Shown here piece by piece: positions 1 through 8,669 of a DNA stretch of 64,000 nt (position 1 is the first letter of the stretch; every line of letters starts with the position of its first letter). Source of the stretch: JACJWR01 sp964474045 (GTDB lineage: Bacteria > Actinomycetota > Actinomycetes > S36-B12 > UBA10799); the NCBI GenBank assembly GCA_964474045.1, contig CAYYRC010000001.1:186001-250000 (forward strand), written 5' to 3'. Position numbers and translations under genes: made by a program. Under the pieces are notes generated by a model. That model was not told where the DNA came from. It saw nothing but the letters and a program-made list of their open reading frames with translations, and did no database searches.

Positions 1-10
1 CTGCCGCCGA

Positions 11-976
11 CTACCACCGTCGCAGCGGGTCGGCGTCCGGAGGATCGCTCCAGGTGCCGCCGGCTGCCAGCCAGCCCAGGATCAGCTCGCCGACGCGGTC
101 TGGGGCCTCCTCATGCGGGAAATGCCCCACGTCGGCGAGCAGCCGCCAGGCATAGGGGCCGGCGGTGAACTGTCGGGAGCCCAGCGACGTTCTGGGAAGC
201 ACGGTGCGGTCCGCGGAGCCGTGCACGTGCAGCACAGGTGCGCTGATGGCCGCTGCGCTGACGTCCCGGATGAAGCGGCGGCCGTCGGCTCGGGGGATCG
301 ACCGCATAGCCCAGCGGTGATACTCCAGGGCGCAGTGCGCGGTGTTGCCGTACTGGAAGGCCGCGCGGTACTGATCCTCCACCCCCGGCGGTGGCCAGCC
401 GGGTGTGGCCGACCAGTCCCGCAGCATGCGGCCGATCTCGGCCGCGTCGTCGGCGACCAGCTGGCGCTCGGGCACCCACGGCCGTTGGAAGCCCAAGACG
501 TAGCTCGACGCGCGCAGCTGCGCCCGGTCGTTCAGGATCGACTCGCGTAGGCGGCGCGGGTGCGCCATGGAGATCGGCACGATGCCGCGGATCGCCCGCG
601 GGTGCAGCGCAGCGGTGGTCCAGGCCATGAAGCCACCCCAGCCATGTCCCACCACGACGGCGTCGGGCTCGCCCAGGGATCTGATCACCCCTACGAGGTC
701 CAGGCTGGTCGAGAACGGGTCGTAGCCGCGCGGGGTGTGGTCCGAGCCGCCGAAGCCGCGCAGGTCCATGGCCGCGACGCGGTAGCCGGCCTCGGCGAGC
801 AGGGGGATGTGGTGGCGCCACGTCCACCAGTAGGTCGGGAAGCCGTGGAGCAGCACGACCAGCGGCCCCTGGCCGGCGATGGCGACGTGGAAGTTGGCGC
901 CGTTGGCAGACACCTGCTGGTGCTCCCAGGGGCCCGGGGGGCGCAGGACCTCGTCGGTGACGACCACGTCGGCCAT
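11..976 (-). CDS. alpha/beta hydrolase, epoxide-hydrolase-like
   Basis: A 321-residue cytoplasmic alpha/beta-hydrolase-fold protein. The oxyanion-hole motif LLHGFP is near residue 43 and the C-terminal GHFPHEE supplies the catalytic-histidine region. Epoxide hydrolases carry GHDWGG at the nucleophile elbow, but this protein reads GHGWGG, so the usual Asp (or Ser) nucleophile position is Gly. The fold is clear; the reaction is not, and it may not be a classical hydrolase. Its neighbours, the holin-like gene and nhaA on the same strand, form an arrangement that I recall being common in actinobacteria. The ATG start gives a normal N-terminus. Confidence 0.85.
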   Translation of the reverse strand: MADVVVTDEVLRPPGPWEHQQVSANGANFHVAIAGQGPLVVLLHGFPTYWWTWRHHIPLLAEAGYRVAAMDLRGFGGSDHTPRGYDPFSTSLDLVGVIRSLGEPDAVVVGHGWGGFMAWTTAALHPRAIRGIVPISMAHPRRLRESILNDRAQLRASSYVLGFQRPWVPERQLVADDAAEIGRMLRDWSATPGWPPPGVEDQYRAAFQYGNTAHCALEYHRWAMRSIPRADGRRFIRDVSAAAISAPVLHVHGSADRTVLPRTSLGSRQFTAGPYAWRLLADVGHFPHEEAPDRVGELILGWLAAGGTWSDPPDADPLRRW

Positions 977-1010
977 CCTCCCCGACGCGTCGGCGCGCCT
1001 GGTCGGCGGA

Positions 1011-1421
1011 TCAGGAAGTCGAGCTGGGGGCCTTCATCGTGAGCGCCTGCTTGGTGGCGTTGAACTGCTCGACGGCCTTCTCGGGTCCCTTGATGGCGTC
1101 TGCGCGCTTCTTGCCCATGATGCCCAGGATCGCCGCCACGATCAGCAGCACCAGCGCGACGATGCCGAAACCGGCCCAGACCGGCAGTCCCACGGCCACC
1201 AGGACGTAGGCGATGGTCACCAGCAGGAAGACGATGAACAGCACGCCCACGAACGCTGCGGCGCCCAGCAGGCCAAAGGTCTTGCCGGCCTGTTGGGCCG
1301 TCTGCCGGACCTCGGCCTTCGTCAGCTCCACCTGGTCGCTGACTAGCGTTTTGATGTCCGACGTCGCGGACGTCACCAGCTTGGCGATGCTCTGCTGCTG
1401 GTCCTGACTCGTTGCCGCCAT
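1011..1421 (-). CDS. phage holin family (Phage_holin_3_6-like) membrane protein
   Basis: A small integral membrane protein of about 136 residues. The hydrophilic N-terminus is rich in Gln, Ser and Thr. Two adjacent transmembrane helices follow (roughly residues 52-75 and 80-103), then a charged C-tail (KKRADAIKGPEKAV). I chose the ATG at 1421 over one seven codons upstream because GGAGG lies four bases before it. This layout fits the actinobacterial family annotated as phage holin or 'Act' membrane proteins. The name reflects topology, not proven lysis activity, and the true role is unknown. It lies between nhaA and the alpha/beta hydrolase in the same orientation. Confidence 0.75.
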   Translation of the reverse strand: MAATSQDQQQSIAKLVTSATSDIKTLVSDQVELTKAEVRQTAQQAGKTFGLLGAAAFVGVLFIVFLLVTIAYVLVAVGLPVWAGFGIVALVLLIVAAILGIMGKKRADAIKGPEKAVEQFNATKQALTMKAPSSTS

Positions 1422-1461
1422 GGATCCTCCACCGTTGACCATTTGGCTGAAGGTTATCCGC

Positions 1462-2748
1462 TCAGTCGGCCGAACGCTGGTAGACGTCGGGGATGCCGTC
1501 GCCGTCGTCGTCGCGGTCCTCCTCGGCCGCCAGCGCGGCGTAGTAGCGCGAGCGGGTGATCAGGGCGACGCTCGCGATGACTGCCGCGACTGCGCTGGCC
1601 ATCAGCACCGAGATCTTGGCGGCTCCCAGCTCTGCCGTGTCGGCCCCGAAGGCGAGTTCGGCGATCAACAGCGACACCGTGAAGCCGATGCCTGCGATCA
1701 GGCCGACCGCGATCACGTCGCGCCAGGCCAGGCTGGACGACAGCGACGCCCGGGTGAAGCGGGCGGTCAGCCAGGCCCCGCCCACCACCCCGATGGGCTT
1801 GCCGATGACGAGGCCGACGAGCACGCCCACCGCCACCGGCGAGCTGAGGGTGGCGGCCAGGTCGGTGCCGCGCAGGTCGACCCCGGCGGCGAAGAAGGCG
1901 AACACGGGCACGCAGAAGCCCGCGGAGAACGGCTGGAGTCGTTCCTGCAGCCGTTCCGCGGGGCTGAGGGCCTCGCCCGGATCAGGTCGTACCCGGGTGA
2001 GCAGGCCCAGCGCGACGCCGGCCACAGTCGCGTGGATGCCGGAGGAGTGCACGAGGATCCAGACCGCCAGGGCGAGCGGCACGTAGACGTACCAGGCCCT
2101 GACCCGTCGGCGCTGAAGCCAGGCGTAGAGGGCGAGCAGGGCGACGGCCCCGAGGAACGGCGCCAGGTAGAAGTGGTCGGAGTAGAACAGGGCGATCACG
2201 ATGATGGCCCCGAGATCGTCGACCACGGCCAGGGTCAACAGGAAGGCGCGCAGCGCGATCGGCAGGTTGCGTCCGGCGACGGCCAGCACCGCCAGGGCGA
2301 AGGCGATGTCGGTGGCCATGGGGACGCCCCACCCGCCGGGGGAGCCGGATGCCGAGGCCAGGTTGACGCCGGCATAGATCGCCGCCGGGACGATCATGCC
2401 GCCGATGGCCGCCGCCACCGGAACCGCGGCCTTGCGCCGGTCGGCGAGGGTGCCGAGCACCAGCTCGTGCTTGAGCTCGAGGCCCGCGATGAAGAAGAAC
2501 ACAGCCAGCAGGCCGTCGGCCGCCCATGCCGAGAGGGTGAGGTTGAGGTGCAGCGCCGATGGGCCCACCACCGTGTCGCACAGCTCTTGGTACCAGTCGC
2601 CCAGCCCGCTGTTGGCGATGATCAGAGCGGCCACGGCAAAGACGAGCAGCAGGACCCCGCCGACGGTCTCGTTGCGAAGCGAGCGCAGCAGCCAGTTGCG
2701 CTCGGACAGCGACACCCGATCGAAGACGGTCGTGTCCGGCCCGGCCAT
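1462..2748 (-). CDS. nhaA: Na+/H+ antiporter NhaA
   Basis: A 428-residue, multi-spanning inner-membrane antiporter that exchanges cytoplasmic Na+ for external protons. Family signatures are visible: FFFIAGLELKHEL, matching the conserved FFxxVGLExKREL stretch, and LAVVDDLGAIIVIALFY with the paired aspartates that bind Na+/H+. Another conserved helix reads PMATDIAFALAVLAV. The protein ends in an acidic Asp/Glu-rich tail (EEDRDDDGDGIPD). Length and order of helices match the family. It stands upstream of the holin-like gene on the same strand. Confidence 0.97.
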   Translation of the reverse strand: MAGPDTTVFDRVSLSERNWLLRSLRNETVGGVLLLVFAVAALIIANSGLGDWYQELCDTVVGPSALHLNLTLSAWAADGLLAVFFFIAGLELKHELVLGTLADRRKAAVPVAAAIGGMIVPAAIYAGVNLASASGSPGGWGVPMATDIAFALAVLAVAGRNLPIALRAFLLTLAVVDDLGAIIVIALFYSDHFYLAPFLGAVALLALYAWLQRRRVRAWYVYVPLALAVWILVHSSGIHATVAGVALGLLTRVRPDPGEALSPAERLQERLQPFSAGFCVPVFAFFAAGVDLRGTDLAATLSSPVAVGVLVGLVIGKPIGVVGGAWLTARFTRASLSSSLAWRDVIAVGLIAGIGFTVSLLIAELAFGADTAELGAAKISVLMASAVAAVIASVALITRSRYYAALAAEEDRDDDGDGIPDVYQRSAD

Positions 2749-2978
2749 CGCCGCCCTCCGATCCTGTGCCCGCGTGCCAGGTCGAATCCTAGTGGGAACT
2801 CCCGCGCGGTGACGGCCGTCACATGGATGCCCACGACGTTGCCGGCGTCGCCGCCGGCTTGGCCTGGGACACGCCGGTCACCCGGAGTTATCGGCGGCGC
2901 CCCCGAGGTCGGTGGAGAATGCCCTGACCAGGGCGAAGGCATCGTGGGGTGCTTGGACCGAGCAGAGAGGTGGCCTGC

Positions 2979-4172
2979 GTGAGCAGAAGGACAGTGGTGG
3001 CGTCGCTGCTGGCGGCCGCCGCTGCCGGCGGCCTGCTCTTCGGCGCAGGCCTGCCGAGTCGCGGCGGGGCGGAGCCCACGGCGGACAACGTGCCGCAAGC
3101 AGCCGCGACGACGGTGCCGCCCAAGCGCCTCACCGTCGGTACCACCACTCCGCCGGAGCCGCAGCCGGGGCTGACGGTGGACCGGCTGCAGCCAGGGCAG
3201 AAGCCGCCGCAGTTCGTCGTCGTCAGCTTCGACGGCTCCTGCGAGACGCCCGAGGGCATCATGCGGCACTACCTGGACACGGCGAAGGCCGTCGACGGCC
3301 GCTTCACCTTCAACCTGTCGGCTGTCTGCGTGCTGCCGCGCACGGACGCCAAGTACGCCTACCAGGCCCCCGACCGACCGGCCGGGCAGTCCGACATCGG
3401 GTTCGCGGTCCCGGAGTGGGTGCCGTCGCGGATCACGACCTGGACCGAGGCGTACCGCGCCGGCCACGAGATCGCCACTCACTACGTCGGGCACTTCTGC
3501 GGCCCGTCGGGAGTCAACACCTGGTCCACCGAGCAGTGGGCGGCCGAGATCGACCAGTTCAACCAGCTGCTCACCAATTGGCCGCAGAACAACCCGGACG
3601 TCGTCGGGCTGGACGCGCTGCCGTTCGACCCGTCGGTGATCAAGGGCGGCCGGACGCCCTGCCTGGAGGGTCAGCGGGACCAGATGTACCCCGCGATGGT
3701 CGCTGCCGGGTACACCTACGAGGCGTCAAATCACGGCAAGCTCACCTGGCCGACACGCGTCCCGGACTACCCGCTGTGGGACTTCCCGCTGCAGAGCATC
3801 AACCTGGCCGGCACGTCTTCGACGGTGTTGTCGATGGACTACAACTTCCTGGCCAACCTGAACAACGGTCAGCCGGAGGCGACGCCCGAGACCTGCGCCG
3901 CGATCGACAAGACCGTCTGGGAGTCGTACCTGCGGGCCGCGGACGCGGTGTACAACGGCAACCGGGCCCCGCTGTTCATCGGCAACCACTTCAACGACTG
4001 GGCCTGCGGGTCGTTCACCGCCTCGCTGACGCGCTTCATCACCGACTTCAAGAAGATGCATCCCGACGTGCGGTTCGTGAGCAACCTGGACTTGGAGCGC
4101 TGGCTGGAGGCGCAGGACCCGGCGGTGCTGGCCGAGTTGCAGGCCCGGCCCATGCAGCAGTACGGCGGCTGA
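2979..4172 (+). CDS. secreted polysaccharide-deacetylase-like (NodB-fold) protein
   Basis: About 397 residues from a GTG start preceded by GAGAGG; an in-frame upstream start would give ten extra residues and a worse signal peptide. An N-terminal signal (SRRTVVASLLAAAAAGGLLFGAG) is followed by a Pro/Thr-rich linker and a NodB-like catalytic domain. VVVSFDGS resembles NodB motif 1 and AGHEIATHYVGH resembles motif 2 with its H-x3-H metal ligands. The protein is probably exported and acts on cell-wall or extracellular glycans, but the substrate is not deducible. It is divergent from nhaA and followed after 32 nt by the Fic-like gene. Confidence 0.75.
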   Translation: MSRRTVVASLLAAAAAGGLLFGAGLPSRGGAEPTADNVPQAAATTVPPKRLTVGTTTPPEPQPGLTVDRLQPGQKPPQFVVVSFDGSCETPEGIMRHYLDTAKAVDGRFTFNLSAVCVLPRTDAKYAYQAPDRPAGQSDIGFAVPEWVPSRITTWTEAYRAGHEIATHYVGHFCGPSGVNTWSTEQWAAEIDQFNQLLTNWPQNNPDVVGLDALPFDPSVIKGGRTPCLEGQRDQMYPAMVAAGYTYEASNHGKLTWPTRVPDYPLWDFPLQSINLAGTSSTVLSMDYNFLANLNNGQPEATPETCAAIDKTVWESYLRAADAVYNGNRAPLFIGNHFNDWACGSFTASLTRFITDFKKMHPDVRFVSNLDLERWLEAQDPAVLAELQARPMQQYGG

Positions 4173-4204
4173 CCCCGGCAGCGCCGACGGGTAGCCTCCG
4201 GAGC

Positions 4205-5044
4205 GTGGAACGCGCGCTGGACCTCTTCGCCCCGCTGGCCGACCTGCCCGGCGTGGCGGAGGCGGTGGGTGAGTCCCGCAAGGCCGTGGATGCCGTCCTG
4301 TGGCCGCGCAACCTGGGGGGTGACGGCCCTGCCCTGGCCGTGTCCAGCAGGGTCCATGGCGCGCAGGCGAGCGCGGCCGTGGACGGTGTCGACTTCGCGA
4401 TCGAGGGGTGGTGGAGCGGGGACGTCTGGGAGGACTCCCCCATGGGGCGGATCGCCGCCGGCGTGTGGCGCGGCTACCGCGAGCTGCCGGCGCTGGTGGA
4501 GGTGTGGGCGAGCGCGCCGCTGCAGGCCCTGGCACGGCTGCATGCGGTCGTGGCCGCCGACGTGGAGCCGGCGGCGGAGCTCGGGCGGCCGCGATCGGGT
4601 GAGCTGTTGAACGACTCCTTGCGGCTGGGTGCTGCGCCGGCCGCCGAGGAAGCGGCTGCCCGGTTGTCGCTGCTGGGCCGGGTGGTGGGTTCGGGCAGCT
4701 CCGCCCCGGCCGTGGTCGAGGCCGCGGCGGTGCACGCTGAGCTGCTCGCGCTGCGGCCTTTCCAGACCGGCTCGGGGCAGTTGGCGCGGATGAGCACGCG
4801 GCTGGTCCTCGCCGCCCGCGGGTTGGATCCCGACCAGCTCACCGTGCCGGAGGTCGGCATCATGAAGCTCGGGCGGCCCGCCTATGTGGCGGCGGCACGC
4901 CAATACTTGGGTGGGACGCCGGAGGGCGTAACGGCGTGGCTGACGTACTTCGCGGAGGTGGTCGCAATGGGTGCTGCGGCGGCGGCCGAGATTCTGGTGG
5001 GAATTCGCGCCAAAGGGCTTGGCAAAGGGGCTGGGGTGGAGTAG
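4205..5044 (+). CDS. Fic-like protein with degenerate active-site motif
   Basis: A 279-residue protein from a GTG start. Around residues 180-205 it has HAELLALRPFQTGSGQ followed by LARMSTRLVLAARG. This aligns with the helical Fic core HPFxxGNGRxxR, but the catalytic His is Arg, Asn is Ser and the first Arg is Gln. The surrounding helix layout fits a Fic fold. AMP-transfer by the standard mechanism is therefore doubtful; this part is inference. Homologues next to HAD-phosphatase/Tad loci in actinobacteria are, as I recall, often labelled 'oxidoreductase' without support. The protein is Ala/Glu rich with no signal peptide. Confidence 0.6.
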   Translation: MERALDLFAPLADLPGVAEAVGESRKAVDAVLWPRNLGGDGPALAVSSRVHGAQASAAVDGVDFAIEGWWSGDVWEDSPMGRIAAGVWRGYRELPALVEVWASAPLQALARLHAVVAADVEPAAELGRPRSGELLNDSLRLGAAPAAEEAAARLSLLGRVVGSGSSAPAVVEAAAVHAELLALRPFQTGSGQLARMSTRLVLAARGLDPDQLTVPEVGIMKLGRPAYVAAARQYLGGTPEGVTAWLTYFAEVVAMGAAAAAEILVGIRAKGLGKGAGVE

Positions 5045-5173
5045 AAAAGAGTCACAAGAACTTCACAGTTTCGCCGATCAGGCACCCACGCGGCGCCCAG
5101 CCCACGATGACGGGTTCTGGACTCTAGAAGTCCAATTGGAATGCACGCTTGATCACCTGTTTCGGCGACTATT

Positions 5174-5207
5174 GGGGGCCCATCCTTGGATGGGCCCCCT
5201 TCCTTTG
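5174..5207 (+). terminator. rho-independent terminator
   Basis: A 12-bp perfect stem (GGGGGCCCATCC, TT loop, GGATGGGCCCCC) is followed by TTCCTTT. It lies about 130 nt past the Fic-like gene on the plus strand and can also insulate the convergent HAD gene. Confidence 0.8.
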
Positions 5208-5262
5208 CGGGTGGGGGATCGACCGGGGGTGGGGGATCGCCCGCGGGTGGGGGATCGCCCGG
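5207..5262. repeat. short tandem G-rich repeat
   Basis: Three consecutive imperfect copies of a unit of about 18 nt with core GGTGGGGGATCG followed by a CCCG/ACCG tail. They sit between the terminator and the end of the HAD gene. No coding sense is apparent. Confidence 0.7.
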
Positions 5263-5271
5263 TCGCGGATC

Positions 5272-6048
5272 TCAGCGGCTCAGGTGGCGTCGCGCGTACC
5301 AGGCGACCCCCAGCGCAACCGCCGCTGCCGCGCCGCCGGCCGCGTACTTGGTGCGCTCGGCGTTGCGCCGGTCCCTCATCGCCTGGGGCGTGGCGAAGTC
5401 GCGGATGGGCCAGCCGCGTTCCTCGGCGATGGCGCGCAGGGGTGCGTCGGGGTTGACCGCCACAGGGTTGCCGACGAGCTCCAGCATGGGAAGGTCGGTC
5501 GCGGAGTCGGTGTAGGCGTACGACTGGGCGAGGTCGTAGCCGTATTCGGCGCTCAGCGCGCGCATGGCCTCGGCCTTGCCCTCGCCGTAGGCGTAGAAAA
5601 GGATCTCCCCGGTGTAGTGGCCGTCCGCGACGGTCATCTGGGTGCCCACGGCCCGGTCCACGCCGAGGCGCTCGCAGATCGGCTCGACGATCTCGGTGCC
5701 CGACGACGAGATCACGATCACGTCCCGGCCAGCCGCCTGGTGCTCGGCGATCAACTCGGTCGCCTCGGTGTAGATGATCGGGTCCACGACTTTGTCGAGG
5801 GTGTCGGCGACGATCTGCTGCACCTGTTCGACAGACCATCCGGCGCACAGGGCCTGCATGTAGGCGCGCATCTGCTCCATCTGATCGTGGTCGGCGCCCG
5901 AGGTCAGGAAGACGAACTGGGCGTAGGCGCTCTTGAGCACCGCGGACCGGCCGATGAGGCCGCCGTCGTAGAGGGGCTTGGCGAAGGCGAGCGAGCTGGA
6001 CTTTGCCAGGATCGTCTTGTCGAGGTCGAAGAACGCCGCGCTGTTCAT
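5272..6048 (-). CDS. HAD-IB family phosphatase (SerB-like)
   Basis: A 258-residue haloacid-dehalogenase-type hydrolase. Motif I is FFDLDKTIL at residues 6-14 (D-x-D-x-T nucleophile). Motif II is VISSSGTEIV. The motif III/IV region is AYTDSATDLPML. A C-terminal hydrophobic helix (AAAVALGVAWYARR) suggests membrane association. I chose the ATG at 6048 because the family begins a few residues before the DxDxT motif, while longer in-frame extensions lack family similarity. It is the equivalent of the mycobacterial Rv3661 position, divergent from the ssd-like gene, with the 6C RNA between them. The substrate is probably a small phosphorylated metabolite, which is not determined. Confidence 0.88.
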   Translation of the reverse strand: MNSAAFFDLDKTILAKSSSLAFAKPLYDGGLIGRSAVLKSAYAQFVFLTSGADHDQMEQMRAYMQALCAGWSVEQVQQIVADTLDKVVDPIIYTEATELIAEHQAAGRDVIVISSSGTEIVEPICERLGVDRAVGTQMTVADGHYTGEILFYAYGEGKAEAMRALSAEYGYDLAQSYAYTDSATDLPMLELVGNPVAVNPDAPLRAIAEERGWPIRDFATPQAMRDRRNAERTKYAAGGAAAAVALGVAWYARRHLSR

Positions 6049-6117
6049 GCGGCGATGGTAGGGCAGTTGAACGCCACCCCGGGTTGGCGGATGGCCCACG
6101 AATGTGGCACCATGATC

Positions 6118-6212
6118 ATCGCCGCTCTTCGGAGCGGCCCGAGCCGAGAATCCCCCCCTCTCGGCCAGAGGACCCCCGCTAACCCCCCCCAGCGGGGGTC
6201 CTCCCTTTTCTC
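6118..6212 (+). ncRNA. 6C RNA (B11-like small RNA)
   Basis: Three consecutive strong hairpins end in a U-rich tract. The first is GCCGCTC-TTCG-GAGCGGC (6121-6138). The second, GCCGAGA ... TCTCGGC, has a loop run of seven Cs. The third, GAGGACCCCCGCT ... AGCGGGGGTCCTC, has a loop run of eight or nine Cs and is followed by CCTTTTCT. Two hairpins with at least six Cs in their loops define the actinobacterial 6C RNA family. The position, between the HAD gene and the ssd-like gene, matches that of B11/6C in mycobacteria. Only the plus strand puts the C-runs in the loops and the U-tract at the end. The 5' end is approximate. Confidence 0.9.
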
Positions 6213-6372
6213 CCCCCAATGTGGCTTCTGCACTGGTAGCTGGATGATGCCGCGCCGCCTCTGGCCCACCTGCCGCGCCTGTTGTCCACAGGCTGGTCAC
6301 GAGTCCTTGTCCCGCGACGGATGCGCGCCCAGAGTGGGGTCGCAGGGGACGGCGAAAGCAGGGGGTGGGGCC

Positions 6373-7464
6373 ATGGCCGGACCGGAGTTGCTCGCCATCA
6401 CCACGGACGAGGTGCTGGCCGACGACTTGTTGCGCCTGGGGGCGGCAGCGGGGGCGCGCACCCGCCTGGTGCCAGACGCCTTGGCCGCTGCCTCGTTCTG
6501 GTCGTTCTCGGACATGGTGGTCCTCGACCCGGCCGCGATCGGGCAGGTGGCGGCCATGGGTTTGCCACCGCGGGCACGGGTCGTCGCAGTCACCTCGGCA
6601 CCGGTGCCGGGCCGGGTATGGCAGGAAGCGATGGCGATCGGGGCCCACACGGTGGTGACGCTGCCCGACGGCGAGCGGTGGCTGGTCGAGGCCATCGCTG
6701 AAGCTGCAACGAGCAGCGGCGCGGCCGCGCCGATCATCTCGGTGCTGGGAGCGCGTGGCGGCGCCGGCGCCTCGGTGCTGGCGGCCGGGCTGGCGCGGGT
6801 CGCCGCGGCGGAGGGACTGGCGGTCTATCTGGTGGACCTCGACCCGGCCGGGTTCGGGTTGAACGTGCTGCTGGGCGTCGATCGGGTCGAGGGGAACGGG
6901 TGGGATGACCTGTCGGCTGCGGTGGGACGCATCCCGCCGCGGTCGCTGCGATCCGGGCTGCCGCTGGTGGCGGGCATCCGGCTGCTGACGTGGACCTCGG
7001 CCCCGGCGATGCTGCCGCCGGACGGCGTCGTCGGCTCGGTGCTGGACTCCGCCGCGCGCGACGCCGACGTGGTGGTCGTGGATCTTGGGCGTTGGCTCTG
7101 CGCGGAGGGAGCAGCCCCGCGGCAGCAGGCCGTGGAGGTGCTTTCACGCAGCACGCAGGTGCTCATCGTGTCCCCGGCGGACGTGCGGGCGGCCCTGGGC
7201 GCACGGAGGATGCTAGCCAGCGGAGTCCTGGCGGGGCTGCCGTTGGGGCTCGTCGTGAGGGGGCCCTCGCCCGGCGCGCTCAGTGGGGAGGACCTGGCTG
7301 AGGCCTTGGAGCTGCCCCTGGTGGCTCACATGCCGGCGGAGAGTCGGCTGGATCGGTGTCTGGAGGATGGGCTCCCGCCTGGGCGAAGCCGGTCCGGGCC
7401 GTTGCTGGGGACCTGTCTGCGGTTGTTGCGCGGGGTCGCCCGGTCGAGCGTGGCGGCAGGCTGA
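6373..7464 (+). CDS. CpaE/Ssd-like ParA-family ATPase of the Tad locus
   Basis: A 363-residue protein. An N-terminal receiver-like domain (residues about 1-115) is followed by a MinD/ParA-type domain. The deviant Walker A is SVLGARGGAGAS: the family's usual KGGxGKT lysine is replaced (GGAGAS), as I recall for mycobacterial septum-site-determining (Ssd, Rv3660c) proteins. The Walker-B-like strand is VVVVDLG. The protein probably localises or regulates the Tad pilus machine rather than acting as a standard ATPase. It is the first gene of the Tad operon, with tadA starting one nucleotide after its stop. Confidence 0.88.
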   Translation: MAGPELLAITTDEVLADDLLRLGAAAGARTRLVPDALAAASFWSFSDMVVLDPAAIGQVAAMGLPPRARVVAVTSAPVPGRVWQEAMAIGAHTVVTLPDGERWLVEAIAEAATSSGAAAPIISVLGARGGAGASVLAAGLARVAAAEGLAVYLVDLDPAGFGLNVLLGVDRVEGNGWDDLSAAVGRIPPRSLRSGLPLVAGIRLLTWTSAPAMLPPDGVVGSVLDSAARDADVVVVDLGRWLCAEGAAPRQQAVEVLSRSTQVLIVSPADVRAALGARRMLASGVLAGLPLGLVVRGPSPGALSGEDLAEALELPLVAHMPAESRLDRCLEDGLPPGRSRSGPLLGTCLRLLRGVARSSVAAG

Positions 7465-7465
7465 G

Positions 7466-8632
7466 ATGCAGGTCGACGCCACGCTGCTGGAGCGGGTCCG
7501 CGCGCGGCTGATCCGATCCGGCGCCTCGGCGACGCCGTCCAGGGTGGCCGAGGCGCTGCGCGACGAGGGCCTGGTGCTGGGTGACAGCACGCTGATGGCC
7601 CTTGTGGCCGAGCTCCGGTCGGAACTCGCAGGCGCGGGACCGCTGGAGGGACTGATGGCCGACGTGGAGGTGACGGACGTGCTGGTGAACGGACCGCGTT
7701 CGATCTGGGTCGATCGCGGCGCCGGGCTGGAGCGCAGCGGTGTCGCCCTGGCCGACGAGGCAGGCGTGCGGCGCCTGGCCCAGCGCCTGGCGACGCTCGC
7801 GGGACGGCGCCTCGACGACGCGTCGCCCTATGTGGATGCGCGGCTGCCGGACGGATCCCGGCTGCACGCGGTGATACCGCCTATCGCCCCGCGGGGTACC
7901 TGCATCAGCATCCGCGTGCCGCGCCGGCGGGGCTTTTCGCTGGACGAGCTCGTGCGGCGCGGATCGGTTCCGGCGGCGGGGGCGGGATGGCTGCGCCGCA
8001 TCGTCACCGGTCGGCTCGCCTTCCTGGTGAGCGGCGGCACGGGAGCCGGCAAGACGACGGTGCTGAGCACGCTGCTGTCGCTCGTCCCGCAGGACGACCG
8101 GCTGCTCGTCGTGGAGGACTCCAGCGAGCTGGAGCCGCGGCACCCGCACGTCGTCCGGCTGGAGTCGCGACCGGCCAATGTGGAGGGAGTGGGCGCGGTG
8201 ACCATGCGGGAGTTGGTACGGCAGGCCCTTCGGATGCGCCCAGACCGCTTGGTGGTCGGCGAGGTCCGAGGGGCGGAGGTCGTGGACCTCTTGGCTGCCT
8301 TGAACACCGGCCATGAAGGGGGCTGTGGCACCCTGCACGCCAATTCGGCAGCTGATGTCCCGGCTCGGCTGGAGGCGTTGGCGCTGGCCGCAGGGCTGCC
8401 TCGCGAGGCGCTGCATGCGCAGGTGGCCGCAGGGCTGGATGCGGTGATCCACGTGGGCAGGGACCCGGAGGGTGCCAGATGCGTGCGGCAGATCTGCGTC
8501 CTGCGACCGCGGTCGGACGGGCTGTTGGTGGAGGCTGTGGCGGCGCTGACGTTCGAGCGCGATGACGTCGTGCGCGGACCCGGCCTCGACTGGCTGTCCT
8601 CGCGGCTGGCCGGCGCCGGGGTCGACGTATGA
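7466..8632 (+). CDS. tadA: Tad pilus assembly ATPase TadA (CpaF)
   Basis: A 388-residue type II/IV secretion ATPase that powers Flp pilus assembly at the cytoplasmic face. Walker A is SGGTGAGKTT (near residue 188). The Asp box and Walker B region includes LLVVEDSSEL, and VVGEVRGAEVVDLLAALNTGHEGG is the family's conserved stretch (given here as a description of positions about 263-286). The His box is GTLHANS. It lies in the operon ssd-tadA-tadB-tadC-pilin-tadE-tadE-like, one base from the upstream gene. Confidence 0.96.
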   Translation: MQVDATLLERVRARLIRSGASATPSRVAEALRDEGLVLGDSTLMALVAELRSELAGAGPLEGLMADVEVTDVLVNGPRSIWVDRGAGLERSGVALADEAGVRRLAQRLATLAGRRLDDASPYVDARLPDGSRLHAVIPPIAPRGTCISIRVPRRRGFSLDELVRRGSVPAAGAGWLRRIVTGRLAFLVSGGTGAGKTTVLSTLLSLVPQDDRLLVVEDSSELEPRHPHVVRLESRPANVEGVGAVTMRELVRQALRMRPDRLVVGEVRGAEVVDLLAALNTGHEGGCGTLHANSAADVPARLEALALAAGLPREALHAQVAAGLDAVIHVGRDPEGARCVRQICVLRPRSDGLLVEAVAALTFERDDVVRGPGLDWLSSRLAGAGVDV

Positions 8633-8669
8633 CCTCCGGGGGCTGCCGAATGACCGCTGGGGTCGATGT

